Origin: Unio delphinus
Taxonomy: Eukaryota; Mollusca; Bivalvia; Unionida; Unionidae
Direction: 5' to 3'
DNA: 64,000 bases
Assembly (NCBI GenBank): GCA_029339505.1
Contig: JAQISU010000166.1
Span: 4,082,501-4,146,500, forward strand
Part shown: in pieces, positions 34,703 through 46,774 of the stretch
Numbering within the stretch: the stretch's first letter is position 1
Layout of the letters: each line of letters opens with the position of its first letter
The notes under the pieces: generated by a model
The model's database searches: none
The model's input: the letters and a program-made list of their open reading frames with translations, nothing else
Told to the model about the DNA's origin: nothing
Program-made: the position numbers and the translations under genes

Positions 34703-35590
34703 AAACTGCACTTCATTAATTGTTTTCCTGGATATTTAATTAATTTTCTGCTCCGGCTCATGATTTCACTAAGCTCATATTTGTACTTTTTTCTTCACTG
34801 TTTTATTAATTTGGTACATCCCCAATTTTACTATTTTATATTTCAACTACATATAATTATTTAATTTTCTGCAGAGCCTTACCATTATGACTGTAACAGA
34901 ATTCATTAATTCACTAAAGTTGAATCCATCCACCATTACAGAGTAGATGTGGTGTTGATGCAGTGATTTACTGTCGATGTAAACATTATCAGTTGATTGC
35001 CATTGAAAGAAAAAAGTCTGCTGTAGGGCACCTAGTGGATGCATTTTTATTATTATTTCTTCCGACAAAATTTTATATAACATTATCAGCTAAATGGATT
35101 AATGGAAATATATTGATCAAATCATGGAATTGCTTTTAAGAGAGATTTAGATTTCATTTGTTTATTTATGGCACAGCAACACAAGTAGGTTATTTAGTGT
35201 TTAGGCAGTTGGAATAAAGTGCCTTGCACAAGAAAATTTCATGGTAACTGACCTAGTCTGGTCTAATGGTAGGTTTCAAACCTGCACCCTTTCTGTAGTA
35301 GATCTGAAAGTATTCCAGGTCTTTTCTGGAGCCATCTAACACTAGTGGGTCCAACTCTCCCAGAAAACTGAAATAAATCCCTTTAGTACTGAAAGTTTTG
35401 TCCAGAACAAAAATGTGGAATTTACACTTCCTCTGGTTCAAAACCTTCAAAGTCCTCTTCATCGTAAGCTCATTCAAATGCATCTCCAGATGTTTTGTCA
35501 TTTTCAATCAACTATATTAGATCACAACAGCTAAATATTTTGATAATTCATAATCTGGCGCTTCATTCTCATATTGTTTCTGACATCACC
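32310..35590 (+). other. Intron sequence; a (TA)n tract and a possible piggyBac N-terminal scrap
   Basis: Mostly featureless AT-rich DNA. A (TA)n tract lies at 34671-34699. On the minus strand around 35480-35420 a short acidic DEEDFEGFEPEEV-like stretch resembles the piggyBac N-termini elsewhere in this window, but it is broken by stops. Other frames (32568, 32809, 33529, 34454, 35253) look like chance. Confidence 0.4.
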
Positions 35591-35595
35591 ATTTA

Positions 35596-35722
35596 GGGGG
35601 CCTCGAGTGGTCTAAAGCACTGTCCTTTACGGATCACTGCCATCTCATCCCTGTCTGAGTGGGTTTAAGTCTCGGATTCAGCCAATGTGGGTATGTGAGA
35701 AAGCTTGCCAATAGCCAGTATG
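35596..35722 (+). mobile_element. 3'-truncated tRNA-derived SINE (main family)
   Basis: Head GGGGGCCTCGAGTGGTCTAA and box B-like GGGTTTAAGTC are followed by the family body up to GTGAGAAAGCTTGCCAATAG. The sequence then departs from the family. Confidence 0.85.
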
Positions 35723-36241
35723 GCATGGAAACGCTTATTTTCAAAGCAAGATCATACTGACGGTCTAACAACCACCCAACCACAATTGATGACAATTTTC
35801 AGTGCTGAGGCAATTGGACGATGGCTTCCATACTATGGTGTCTCACAGCTAATGGCATTTAACATATTTTGTTGAAATAAGAAATATGAATTGAAATTTT
35901 AATATTGACGCTGATTTGCAGTGTCTACTACATAGCTGGAATTGGCTTTGTCTCTCGAAACTAAAAAGAGAGAGATATGGCATCTTGCAGTACCCTGAGA
36001 ATTAATGTTGTCAGCCTCAAGAAGGTAACATCTGCTTCTCAAGGGATCACTTAAGCTCACATGGATGAAGAGGAGGAACAGTATCATCTCCAATAAAATA
36101 GTTTATCATCTAAGAAAGTGCTGCATCTTTCATTAAAAGTTCTGTTGGCTGGGATCATATGCATCCTCCATCTTTTCCAGTAGCAAAACACAAGTACAGC
36201 ATGTAGAATTGAACCCTTTTGTGATTTATGGTCGTACACAC

Positions 36242-36244
<3 letters not shown>

Positions 36245-36287
<43 letters not shown>
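36245..36287. repeat. (CA)n microsatellite
   Basis: About 21 perfect CA units. The Cys/Val-repeat frame at 36084-36284 on the minus strand is an artefact of this tract. Confidence 0.95.
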
Positions 36288-36291
<4 letters not shown>

Positions 36292-36844
36292 CAGGCATTT
36301 AGCAGTTCAAGCCACTCCCAAGAGCTTTTAAGTTCTGTAAAAGAACAGCAAAGATGCCTACCCTCTTATAAACCTATTCTATGACAATGTTGGAGAGGCA
36401 AGGCAATGAAGACTACAGTGCCCTGACCTTTACAATAATTGGGGGTGGGGTGAGTGACATGCCAAAGAACATCTCACCTCTTTTTGTAGTGCACACCGCT
36501 TTAATAGGTAAAGCATTACAGAAGACTGATGGGTCCTTTTACATATTGAAAGAGGGCTTACATCTACGATTTTCAGAACTTCCTTATCTTTAGTTGATCA
36601 TTGTTTGTCTGAAAATCACCAAAGCACATGTATTTTCAACATCAGTTTGCTCGAGTTTATGATTGATGTAAATTAGCAGTTTTCACTATTCAAGTTTTGT
36701 TTCTACACTATCACTACTGAACTCGTACAAGGCAATGAGTAGAACTGGCAGCTACATGATGTTGCATAGATAAGAGCATTGAAATAAAATAAATTATTAT
36801 TGATTTTAATAAATGATCTGTAATGAAGTTTAATTATCTAATAT

Positions 36845-37126
36845 GGACAATGTTCTTTTGCATACCAGGTGATGAGGAAAGAATTGTCTATTGAAATTAG
36901 ACACAAAGACAGTGGTCATTTTTAAGAGTGCTCTTAACACTCACCTTTTTCGACTGCAGGAATAAACTTAGAGACCTAATAATGTTTTGTATCTTGTATG
37001 TTTTCAGCATGTTTTTTATGTTTTCCAATTTCATGGTTTTTGTTATTTGTTTTTCTTTAGTGTAGTCATATTATTATAGATGTTGTAAAGTGCTTGAGTT
37101 CTAAAGATTAGGCGCTAAACAAAGTC

Positions 37127-37195
<69 letters not shown>
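36845..37195 (+). mobile_element. LINE 3' end, third copy of the L2/CR1-like family
   Basis: Carries only the last coding/3' UTR part: GACAATGTTCTTTTGCATAC, GACACAAAGACAGTG, AAGAGTGCTCTTAA-ACTCACCTTTTTCGAC, TTATAGATGTTGTAAAGTGC and AGATTAGGCGCTAAACAAAG, then a long (ATT)n tail. All align with 5520-5765 and 8080-8430. Confidence 0.9.
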
Positions 37196-37470
37196 AATTA
37201 ACCAACAAATAAAATCAGTCAGTTTGACACAAATTGATTTTATTCTTTTTACATGTTTCCCAAATAAATCAATTGCCTTAGTTATATAATGCCTTAGTAT
37301 AGTGTAAATAGAAGCCCATAAATTGATGTATCTGAAATTTAATTCCTATTTCATGTACCGTATTCATCATTTGCAATCGGGCCATGTTCTGTAGATCTAA
37401 GAGTAGATCAATTTTGGCTAAAATTTGAGAATACACAATCTGATGACTATTGTTTTCTTTTCTGTTTCAG

Positions 37471-37641
37471 AAAGCCACGTTTAAATGCATCTCTCGTAGC
37501 CCAGCAAGGATCGCAGCAGTTTGCTTCTCCCCAGCCCCAGAATCCTCTTGGGCCCCCACCCCCACCTGGGGTAAAGAAGGAAAAAGCTAACAGTACATTG
37601 AAAAAAGAGGAGAAGGGTGTTAAAGTCAGAAAGGTTAATAG
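37471..37641 (+). CDS. RYBP: RYBP/YAF2 orthologue, linker exon
   Basis: This exon follows a good acceptor (TTTCTGTTTCAG) and ends before GTAAGT. Its first base completes the Arg codon left by the zinc-finger exon, giving RKPRLNASLVAQQ, which matches the conserved KPR(I/L)N-x-LVAQQ stretch of RYBP/YAF2. The remainder is low-complexity: Gln/Pro-rich (QPQNPLGPPPPPG), then Lys/Glu-rich (KKEKANSTLKKEEKG). This is the usual character of the disordered, basic linker between the finger and the RING1-binding region. It ends with two bases of another Arg codon, completed at 41846. The upstream intron is about 15.2 kb and is loaded with transposons; the downstream one is about 4.2 kb. An antisense open frame at 37447-37743 is a shadow of this exon. 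Confidence 0.94.
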
Positions 37642-38970
37642 GTAAGTTTTGTAACTAACCCAAATGCAACTGTTCCATCTTAAAATTTGCCTCTGCCTTT
37701 GTTTTGTAAAATAACCACTATTTATCATTGAACTTGAGACCACATCCTAATTCAGACCACCTTTTGCAGTCTATTTTAGGATGCATTATTGTAGAAATTG
37801 TACATATTTTCAAGACATTTTGCTGCCAGTGTCCAGTCATCATTTCTATTTTCCTAATACAAACCCAACTACTGATTTAACAAAGAAAGTGTATGTTAGT
37901 GAAAAATCTGTTGTGGAGCAGATGCATCCAAAAGATGTGATCTCTGGAAAATTGTATACAACAATCACAATGATCAATTTCCTAACATATTCAGCTATGT
38001 ATATCACATTCAGAAAGAAGCACAGAATAATATTGTTACAAAGAAAAGGAGCATAGTATGCTGAGAAACATTTAACAGATTAATGTTTACACAACTAGAG
38101 GTGACATCTGTCAAAAGATGTTGATTTTAGTAGGAGCTCTAAATGGAGCATCAAGAAAAAGAGACATAAATGTAAGTTTAGATAATTGTTGCTGTTGACC
38201 TTTTCTTCCACTCACACACACACACACACCCCACCCCTGCTGCTTTTATCTTTGATAAAGACAGAGGTCACCTTTAAGATAAAATCCTGTCACTGTCATC
38301 TCCTTAAATTATACATGGGGAACAAATATGAAGTTTCTCTTTTTTTTGTGCAGAGATATTTATCCAGTGAATGACGGTGGAAATGGAAAAAAATGAAATT
38401 GGCATAGAATGAACTATGGAGCAGATTTCCAACTGCTCAAGTTTATCACCTTGTGTAAGTTTAAAAAATTATAAAATAGGACTGGGTGTACTCAATAGTT
38501 TCTAAATGAGATTATCATTGCACAAGGAAATTTGCATTATTTCTTCTGTCTTGAAGATAACATCGTAATGTCTTCCATGTGTAACTGAGACACAAAATTG
38601 GTCATAAGATGTTTTCAAATAATTCATGCTGTAAAAACAAAGGAGTTAAATTGAGCCATCATTAAATGGCCTAAAATGTCAGATAAAACTCACTGCAACC
38701 AACAGATAGTCTGTTAAAAGTACATGTATTGATATCTTCTCATCAATGAGAATTGCACATAAAGATGTAATAACTATATGTCTGTCTGTAGTCTGCATGC
38801 TGCATATAGGGCCAGAATGTCAATATACATGAAAGAACACATCCTATTTTCCAAAGATAGAACTACCATCAAGTTGATATATGTTTCAATATGTATATCA
38901 CAGGTGGCATGTCATCAATCATATTGTTGCATTATGTATTGATGTATTGTTTCATCTCTACTAATTATGA
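37642..38970 (+). other. Last RYBP intron, first part
   Basis: AT-rich intron after the GTAAGT donor. It holds a short (CA)n tract at 38212-38229 and, at 38545-38680, a second copy of the dispersed repeat near 8605. The 91-residue frame at 37781-38056 is unrecognised. Confidence 0.45.
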
Positions 38971-38974
38971 ATCG

Positions 38975-40058
38975 CTCGAACACTAACTGAAAGCACAAGA
39001 CAATTAATTTTCATTAACTAGCAGAAATGTCTTGCTAATTTTGTAAAGCTTGAATACTAGCTTGGAGAACATGACAATTTTCATTAACTAACAGATACGT
39101 CTTTCTAATTTTGTAAAGCTTGGATACTAACTTGGAGAACATGACAATTTTCATTACTAGAAGATATGTCTTGCAAATTTTTAATAGCTTGAACAGTAGC
39201 CGAATTACCCAATAGGCCAACTAGGTATGAGCCTCTGGGCCCCGCGATAAGGGATCAAAATAATATTGATAAGAGATAATTTGCATGCAGGGAGGGGGCC
39301 CCAAGATTTAGACTGCCTGAGGATCTCTATAGGGTTTAATCTGGCACTGAGCTTGAACACTAACTAGGAGAACATGACAATCATCAGTTTTCATTGACCA
39401 GCAGAAATGTTGTGCTAATTTTGAATAGCTTGAACACTAATTAGGAGAACATGACAATCATCAGTTTTCATTGACCAGCAGAAATGTTGTGCTAATTTTG
39501 AAGAGCTTGAACACTAACTAGGAGAACATGACAATCATCAGTTTTCATTGACCAGCAGAAATGTTGTGCTAATTTTGAATAGCTTGAACACTAACTAGGA
39601 AAACATGACAATCATCAGTTTTCATTGACCAGCAGAAATGTTGTGCTAATTTTGAATAGCTTGAACACTTAACTAGGAGAACATGACAATCATCAGTTTT
39701 CATTGACCAGCAGAAATGTTGTGCTAATTTTGAATAGCTTGAACACTAACTAGGAGAACATGACAATCATCAGTTTTCATTGACCAGCAGAAATGTTGTG
39801 CTAATTTTGAATAGCTTGAACACTAACTAGGAGAACATGACAATCATCAGTTTTCATTGACCAGCAGAAATGTTGTGCTAATTTTGAATAGCTTGAACAC
39901 TAACTAGGAGAACATGACAATCATCAGTTTTCATTGACCAGAAGAAATGTTGTGCTAATTTTGAATAGCTTGAACACTAACTAGGAGAACATGACAATCA
40001 TCAGTTTTCATTGACCAGCAGAAATGTTGTGCTAATTTTGAATAGCTTGAAAACTAAC
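38975..40058. repeat. Minisatellite of 77-bp units in the last RYBP intron
   Basis: Three shorter, diverged units (38975-39193) precede a MITE. Nine units of exactly or nearly 77 bp then run from 39351 to about 40055, starting AGCTTGAACACTAACTAGG and containing ATCATCAGTTTTCATTGACC. The nine differ at only a few positions (for example GAAGAGC for GAATAGC, AGGAAAAC for AGGAGAAC), indicating recent expansion of the right half only. Confidence 0.96.
39194..39349. mobile_element. hAT-type MITE inserted in the 77-bp array
   Basis: Ends CAGTAGCCGAATTACCC and (right end reversed) CAGTGCCAGATTAAACCC are inverted repeats that meet at GGGCCCC-rich inner arms. An exact 8-bp target duplication AGCTTGAA flanks it (39186-39193 and 39350-39357). 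Length is 156 bp. It separates the diverged left units from the homogeneous right units. Confidence 0.92.
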
Positions 40059-40539
40059 TGGGAGCACATGGATAGTGATAATTGATAAAAATTGGAGAAA
40101 AGATCAGATCAAATCTTCAGCAACAACACAGCTGTATTTATTTAAAAGTGTACAGGAATAAAGGAAATAAAAGATTGGACTCTACAAATTAAATTCTAAT
40201 GGAGAATGGTGGAGGAAGAGATCAAATTTCAGTATGGAGGGTTTATGGTGAGAAATGCTGGTAATGATTACAGTTGTTTGGTTCATGGCTTTAGTTCTTG
40301 CAATAAGTATTTACTTGTCCAGTGATATATTTTTAATCAGTCATTGTTGGTACAAATCGCGAAGTTTTTCATGCCTACTAAAATAATCATTTCAGAGTGG
40401 GCATCGATGTGTTAGCGAAAAGTCTTTAAAAATATTGAATAAACCGGAAACATGAAAGAAATTTGCAACTATGGCTCATTTCTAAATGACTCATCTTTAC
40501 AAGGTAGGAGTATCGGTCATTAAGTAACTTCTGGGCATC

Positions 40540-41255
40540 TTCCTTTTAGTAACCTATTGGTATTACCTTTAAGTAAGTTCTTGGTATTACCTTTAACTTC
40601 TGGGTATTACCTTTAAGTAAATTCTGAGTATTACCTTTAAGTAACTACTGCATATTACCTTTAAGTATCTTCTGGGTATTACCTTTAAGTAACTACTGCA
40701 TATTACCTTTAAGTATCTTCTGAGTATTACCTTTAAGTAACTACTGCATATTACCTTTAAGTATCTTCTGGGTATTACCTTTAAGTAACTACTGCATATT
40801 ACCTTTAAGTATCTTCTGGGTATTACCTTTAAGTAACTGCTGAATATTACCTTTAAGTAACTTCTTGGTATTACCTTTAAGTAACTGCTGAATATTACCT
40901 TTAAGTAACTTCTTGGTATTACCTTTAAGTAACTGCTGAATATTACCTTTAAGTAACTTCTTGGTATTACCTTTAAGTAACTTCTGGGCATCATGCCATT
41001 TAGTAGCTTCTGGGCATCACCTTTAAGTAAGTTCTGGGTATTACCTTTAAGTAACTTCTGGGTATTACCTTTAAGTAACTTGTGAGTATTACCTTTAAGT
41101 AACTACTGCATATTACCTTTAAGTAACTTCTGAATATTACCATTAAGTAGCTTCTTGGTATTACCTTTAAGTAACTTCTGGGCATCAGCCATTTAGTAGT
41201 TTCTGGGCATCACCTTTAAGTAACTTCTGGGTATCGGTCATTAAGTAATTTCTGG
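40540..41255. repeat. Minisatellite of 24-bp units in the last RYBP intron
   Basis: About 29 units of ATTACCTTTAAGTAACT followed by a variable TCTGGGT/ACTGCAT/GCTGAAT/TCTTGGT block. Because 24 is divisible by three, the minus strand stays open and reads as an eight-residue repeat (SYLKVIPR, SYLKVIFS) across 40593-40994 and 41000-41185. This is a translation artefact, not a gene. Higher-order alternation of unit types is visible, such as ACTGCAT alternating with TCTGGGT at 40640-40810. Confidence 0.96.
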
Positions 41256-41845
41256 AATGGCAAAGTGTAATGTAGTGGCCATACTCACTTGCCATCTCTG
41301 CTTTCTGTATCATTTGGGAGCAGGTTGATTTCCATGGATACTTTTACATTACACCTAGCTTCATTAAAAAAACACCCAACAACATGCATTCCCCAATGGA
41401 GGAGGTCATACCCCCTACCCCCTGCATAGATTAGCAACTCGCCCTCCAATGTTAAATCTGATGAAAGTCACTGTAAGAGGAGTTAAATCGATATTAAAGT
41501 ATGTCTGCCTTTAACTGTTTCTAGAAAATATCAAGACAAGTGTGTGTTTACAGTGTAAGGATAGCGAGTCCCAATTGAAACCCCATTATTGCTTGATGTA
41601 AATATTATTTTTAGATCACAGCACAAGGATTTACACAAGCGAAACTGGACAGTTGGGTGAGGTTATGCATACAATGTTGGTTATAAATTGGTTTTGAGAT
41701 CTACATTTTTTTCAACCTACTGGCTTGTCTTAATCATTGCTAGACATTAGACACAAATCATTACTGACATTGATACATTCAGACCTTTATATTTATATCG
41801 TTTTCTAGATGAGCTATTCTGTCGATACTTTTTTTTATATTCCAG
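41256..41845 (+). other. Last RYBP intron, end
   Basis: Unremarkable intron sequence ending in a pyrimidine-rich tract (CTTTTTTTTATATTCCAG) before the terminal exon. Confidence 0.6.
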
Positions 41846-42065
41846 GTCACCACGATTAAAGAACATTGACCGAAGTACTGCTCGTCACATGCATGTAACA
41901 GTTGGCAGTGTGACAGTTGTGATAACAGACTATCAGCCCAAAAAGAGTACACCTGTAGACGCTCAAAGTAATATCAGTAGTGTGCAATCAGACACAAGTG
42001 ATGCTTCCTCAACTGCAAGTAACGAGCTACTTTCTGAACACACTGTGGAGGAAAATCATGTCTGA
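41846..42065 (+). CDS. RYBP: RYBP/YAF2 orthologue, terminal coding exon (RING1-binding segment)
   Basis: The exon starts after TATTCCAG; the first G completes an Arg codon from the previous exon. It reads PRLKNIDRSTARHMHVTVG and then SVTVVITDYQPKK, the most conserved part of the family's C-terminal half. In human RYBP this segment forms the beta hairpin that binds the RAWUL domain of RING1A/RING1B. A Ser/Thr/Asp-rich tail follows and ends in EENHV and a TGA stop at 42063-42065. With the two upstream exons the visible protein is about 170 residues. Adding the missing short first exon gives roughly 180, close to vertebrate YAF2 and shorter than RYBP. No frame break or missing key residue is seen, so the gene looks functional. 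Confidence 0.95.
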
Positions 42066-44214
42066 ACATCATATATGCAAAAGTTTACAAATCATTTCTC
42101 ATTTTTAGCACACACGTCATATGTTATTCATGATCAGAAAGATGAGACAGTTCGTTATTCTGGACAAGATTCTAAAGGGACAAGACTTTTCAAGTGATTC
42201 CTAAGATTTCATCAGAATTAGGATGTTCCAGAAGATATGTGGCGAAAACTTTGACTCATTATAAATATATCAAATTTCTTGCTCACCATTATATTAAATG
42301 ACTCATAATTTATCAGTTCCTTACACATTTTTTTTATCATTTCCTTATTCCATGTCCTATCAGTAACTCATGCATTGTCTCATTTGTGTGTAAGGGAAGT
42401 TATAAGTGTTTCCTGATGAGTGACATGTGTCTCTATGAAAAGGATCAATGTAAGAAGTATGCCATTCCCACCTAAGTGAATTTTAAGGACGCAGCAGCAC
42501 ATCCTTTTGACAACGTCATTCATGAAAATGCGCCATATACATTGACAGTGGCTGCAAATATCTTGAAAGCAATGCTATTTGGGAGAACCAATGCTAGAAT
42601 ACTTTATTTTAATTTGTGTGTATGAGATGTTTTAAGTTGTGTTTGTCATGCACATACATTCGTAATTGAGTGAAGATGTGTCATGTGATGATTTGTATCA
42701 AAATTACAGGCATATATTGACATTGTTCTTGCTTAGTGGATGAGTGGCTTAAAAATTGTCTGAAACTTAATCAAGGATGTTTCTACATTACCTGATGTAA
42801 AGTAAACCATATGATATTATGATGATGTCCATCCATCAGTTCCTATTTCACTCTACACTATATCCCCTTCTTTACAATATACTGTACCATTAACAAACTT
42901 TGTAAGTAATTTGCATTTAGGGCAAGGAAGAAAACTTTTGATTTTGAGGTCAACAGTTAAGGCCAAAGAGACTGAATGAAGGAAAACCGCTTCCACACAA
43001 CAATTTCATTGTTATAGTAGATACATGTACCTTGAACAAAATTTATAAATGGCTTACGTTTAAGATGTCGAAAAAGGTAAATTTAGGGTCAAAATGTCAG
43101 GGTTGCAGTGACTTGCAAGATAAATTGTCTTCACATGATGTAATATCTATATTTAAAAAAATGCTAACTTTATTCAGATATTGTGTCTGTTATATATTTG
43201 AGAGAAGGAGATGCCAATTTATTTTTTAGGTCAAATATCAAGGTTGCAGGGAGTGCAAGTATTGATATCTACAAATCTGTTCAAGTTCTGTAACGCTTGC
43301 CTTTACAAAACTTTAAAGAAATTAAAGAGTTAAAATCTTTATTTTGCTTCTACCAGACAATTCAGACAACATATTTCTTAACAAGTCATTTAATTCTGAA
43401 GAAACCATTGGCATACATTGTAAACAGTTCATAAAATTTTCAATGCTCTGAGAATGCCCACTGATGTCCAGAATTGAGACATTCTGGAAGCATTCCAGTC
43501 GCAATGACAAATTCAAGCTTAACAAACATCTCTGCTTGACCATATAAAAACTCCTGCTATCCTACATGGTGCAATGAATTTAACTATCAGATTAATATTG
43601 TCACTTTTAATTTCATTATCACATCCAGGTACCATTCAATTCTAAGTATGGCACTTTTCCCTGTGTAATGAGTTCCCAGTACAGACTAGTGACTCTTATA
43701 TACATAAGCCCTAGGGCTGGCAACATAGTTACAATATGATCCAAGTTAAATCTACATCTAGGGATAGAATTTTCTGAGAACTTACAAGTCAATGTAGCTA
43801 GTTTCAAATTTATCTCTCTCTTTTTATTTTTTATTATGTCAATAAATAACAGTCTGCTGTATTTAAGTGGTCTTTCGCATGCCAGACATTTGTCAAGGAT
43901 GCTGTTTATTGTTTAGTCTCATCAGATTGCAGAATCTGATATAATAATGAAGTTTGTATATTTACACAATGTATGTGTTTATGAATGTATGTATCTACAC
44001 CTACAACTGAGAAAAAACACTAAAATTGAATTTAAAATTTGAAATGTTCATGGATATTTTTAAAAAAATTATTGGGGAGTTCCAGATTTCATAGTCACAC
44101 CATTTTTACCAATACACATAAGAGAACTTAAATTTTTTTTCATGGTGAATTTAATTTCATGAATATTTATAATTAATTTTTAAAAACAAAACATTAAATC
44201 CTCCAGGAATTTGT
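42066..44214 (+). other. Probable 3' UTR and downstream flank of the RYBP orthologue
   Basis: AT-rich sequence with no recognisable protein or repeat. The 3' UTR must begin here after the TGA. Candidate polyadenylation hexamers are weak (an ATTAAA near 42292, an AATAAA near 43842), so the transcript end cannot be set from sequence alone. Open frames at 43032-43229, 43322-43543 and 43619-43807 have no family resemblance and are treated as chance. Confidence 0.4.
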
Positions 44215-44218
44215 TTAA

Positions 44219-45447
44219 CCCTTTCACTACGACTGCCGTATCTAAGCGTCTGCTGTAAATAGCTCTCGAATACCCGTGACGCATATCTGCAGTGCCGAAA
44301 AACCTAGCTTACAATCCAATGTCGCACATATGCGTAAAGTCAGCAGTACTTAAAGTAGCAGCGACGCTCATGTGCGCAGAATACGTACGTGTTAACTAAA
44401 CGTTGATTGGTTGAAAGTACGAAAGTTTACACATTTTTGATTATCATAACCAATGAGAGGATTGTTTACTCGACATTTTGATACAAGTTTGAATGCTGAG
44501 AGGTTAAATTTAGACACACTAAAATGAATTTTCCGCGGTTTACGAAACACGTGTTTTCGAGATGAACAAAGATGGATTCCGATTCAGATATGAGCAACTT
44601 TAACGGGTCCAGTGCAAGTGATATCGAAAAGTTTAATGGATCATAATTAGAAAATGGATCAGATATTGATTTCAACATCAGATACAAACGATTTTTAATC
44701 GGATGACATGGCGGACGTAGTTTCAATTGTACAATGGAGTGATGACCTCGCCGTATTCGTAATCAATGTTTTTGATTCTTACCTTGGTTCAACAGACAAC
44801 AATCAAGCTTGGACCAGTGAATGAAAGATTTTTTACTCAGATTAATTCCTGAATATCTGGTAGAAAATCTTGTGAAAGAAACAAACAATGTTGTTAAGAA
44901 AATAGGGGACCAAAAGCAAGACATGAAATGGTATGAAATCAGCATCACATGTGGGCATTAGTCCTACATGTAAGACATAGAACATGGTAATTTTGCTATA
45001 CATATATTATAATATACTTGATAACATCGTCATTTATGTGTAGATAATTACTGTTTTGAGAGGTACCAATTGCAACATTTTAATTAGAGTGGATTTCATT
45101 CATGTTTTTATATGTACATATGAAAATATTGGATTTATTTTATGGAATTCAAAACAGTTTATGTGACTGGGATTTCTTATATGATGGGATATTGGAGTAT
45201 ATATAAAGTAGAAATATATGAATAACAGACACTATACAAGATAAGCTGTTTTTTATTTCACTTAAATCTAGTAAAAACTATTGAAATAGTGAATATAAAT
45301 GTAACCATGTTTTTATTGTTAATTTCTGTAGTCAGCCTTGATGATGCTCTAGTATTCAGCCTAGCAAACAGCCTCAGTAGTCTGAGTAACTGATATGATA
45401 GCACAGAGCAGTAGTGAAACTACAAAACAGCTGTAGTAGCTAAAGGG
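44219..45447 (+). mobile_element. Internally deleted piggyBac element, separate family
   Basis: TTAA at 44215-44218 and 45448-45451 flank ends CCCTTTCACTACGAC and (reversed) CCCTTTAGCTACTAC. A transposase-like start at 44572 reads MDSDSDMSNFNGSSASDIEK before a stop. Its acidic Ser/Asp-rich character fits a piggyBac N-terminus. The DDE domain is gone. The 5' region is unusually CpG-rich for the window. A TGAAACTAC near the 3' end echoes the terminus. The terminal sequence differs from copies A-C, so it is another family. Confidence 0.86.
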
Positions 45448-45807
45448 TTAATTCATGACTATTCATAATTGATAAAAACAATTATTTGATTTTACAGTTT
45501 TGTACTTTGGCATACTTGGACTTTTTAAAGACTCCACTGAGTTCATTGTACGTTGAATCTTGCTAAATTACATCATGAAATTGGTGATTATTTGATTTAA
45601 TTGCTTACTGAATACTTAGTGAAACTAACAAAAGACATTAAAGACTGAAACTGAAGTGTAAGTGGTTAGGCAAGAACATCTCTAACCCTGTTACTCTATA
45701 ATAGATTTGTGAGTGTCTAGTTGAATTGCGGAAGAAAGCACCTTCAGCACTGTTAGTGTAGATTGTAATTGTTTAATCGCCAGCTAGTTTATTTTATTTG
45801 ACTGTGT

Positions 45808-45810
45808 GTG

Positions 45811-45872
<62 letters not shown>
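45808..45872. repeat. (TA)n microsatellite
   Basis: A TGTGTG start followed by about 29 TA units. The Tyr/Ile-repeat start of the frame at 45798-46058 comes from this tract. Confidence 0.95.
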
Positions 45873-45874
<2 letters not shown>

Positions 45875-45875
<1 letters not shown>

Positions 45876-46770
45876 GCACACATAAGAGTGAGATATTTAC
45901 ATGAAATAAGAAAAGATGTAACCCTTAAAAATTTGATTTACTACAATCTAAAATGTTATCTTAATAAAATTGTATGTATTATGAATTCTATACTACAGTC
46001 CTATGTTGCTGTTTGTAAATGCATTGGTTTGACTTCTACTATGGTCTCTCGTTTATAAGGTCACTCTGGATTTAAAACAGGGCCTTATAAATGCATTGAT
46101 CTTCATGACAGGAACAAAATGGGTGCTACCATATTTATTATTAAGTGTAGGTGTGTGGCTCAAGAAAACGGGTAGTTAGTGTACCACTCACCAAAGTTAA
46201 AAGTGATTTCTGAATTCCATGAAGGGATTACCAAAATAATTACATGTGCTTGACAGATCAAAGTGAAGTCGTTAAGGATGATCCCATTTAAAATGTTGGA
46301 GGATCTGACTTTTTGATTAGAAAATATTTTTACATAACTTTGGGTCTAAGGAATCCATATCACTTGAAGCTGTAAAGACTCATTGATACTCCATGTAAGA
46401 ATGTCTATCGCCATGTTATGTACATTACATAGAAAAATATGGAAAAAGTTAACTTATTTTCCATAAAAATTAAAAGTGAATTAGCATTTACACAAGCCAG
46501 TGATCATAACCTTATAATCAGATAGTGTATTTTGTAATTGATGCTTTTTCAGAAGCACAAAGTCTGTTGGGCTGATTTAGGGCAGGCAGTAAATTGCTAA
46601 TGTTTCCCCAATGTCTTGTATAGTGTTTGTTAACCTTCTCGTTATCTGTCATAAATACTGTTTTTCAGGTTATTATAAAAAAGAAAACAATTTGTAAAAA
46701 ATTATAAAGGGGATTAGTTGTAACCATTTCATTTTACATCCTATTATTCTTCCATAGTTCTTGACATTAT
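45875..46770. other. No recognisable gene
   Basis: AT-rich DNA downstream of the RYBP orthologue. Nothing was recognised. Confidence 0.4.
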
Positions 46771-46774
46771 TATC

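Noticed and set aside
37447..37743. 98-residue minus-strand frame with a Gly-rich tract
   Set aside because: Antisense shadow of the Pro-rich RYBP linker exon.
40593..41185. Long minus-strand frames with a SYLKVIPR-type repeat
   Set aside because: Pure product of the 24-bp tandem array; no start context, domain or non-repeat coding.
38975..41255. CRISPR-like arrays
   Set aside because: Units are contiguous tandem repeats without unique spacers, in a eukaryotic intron.
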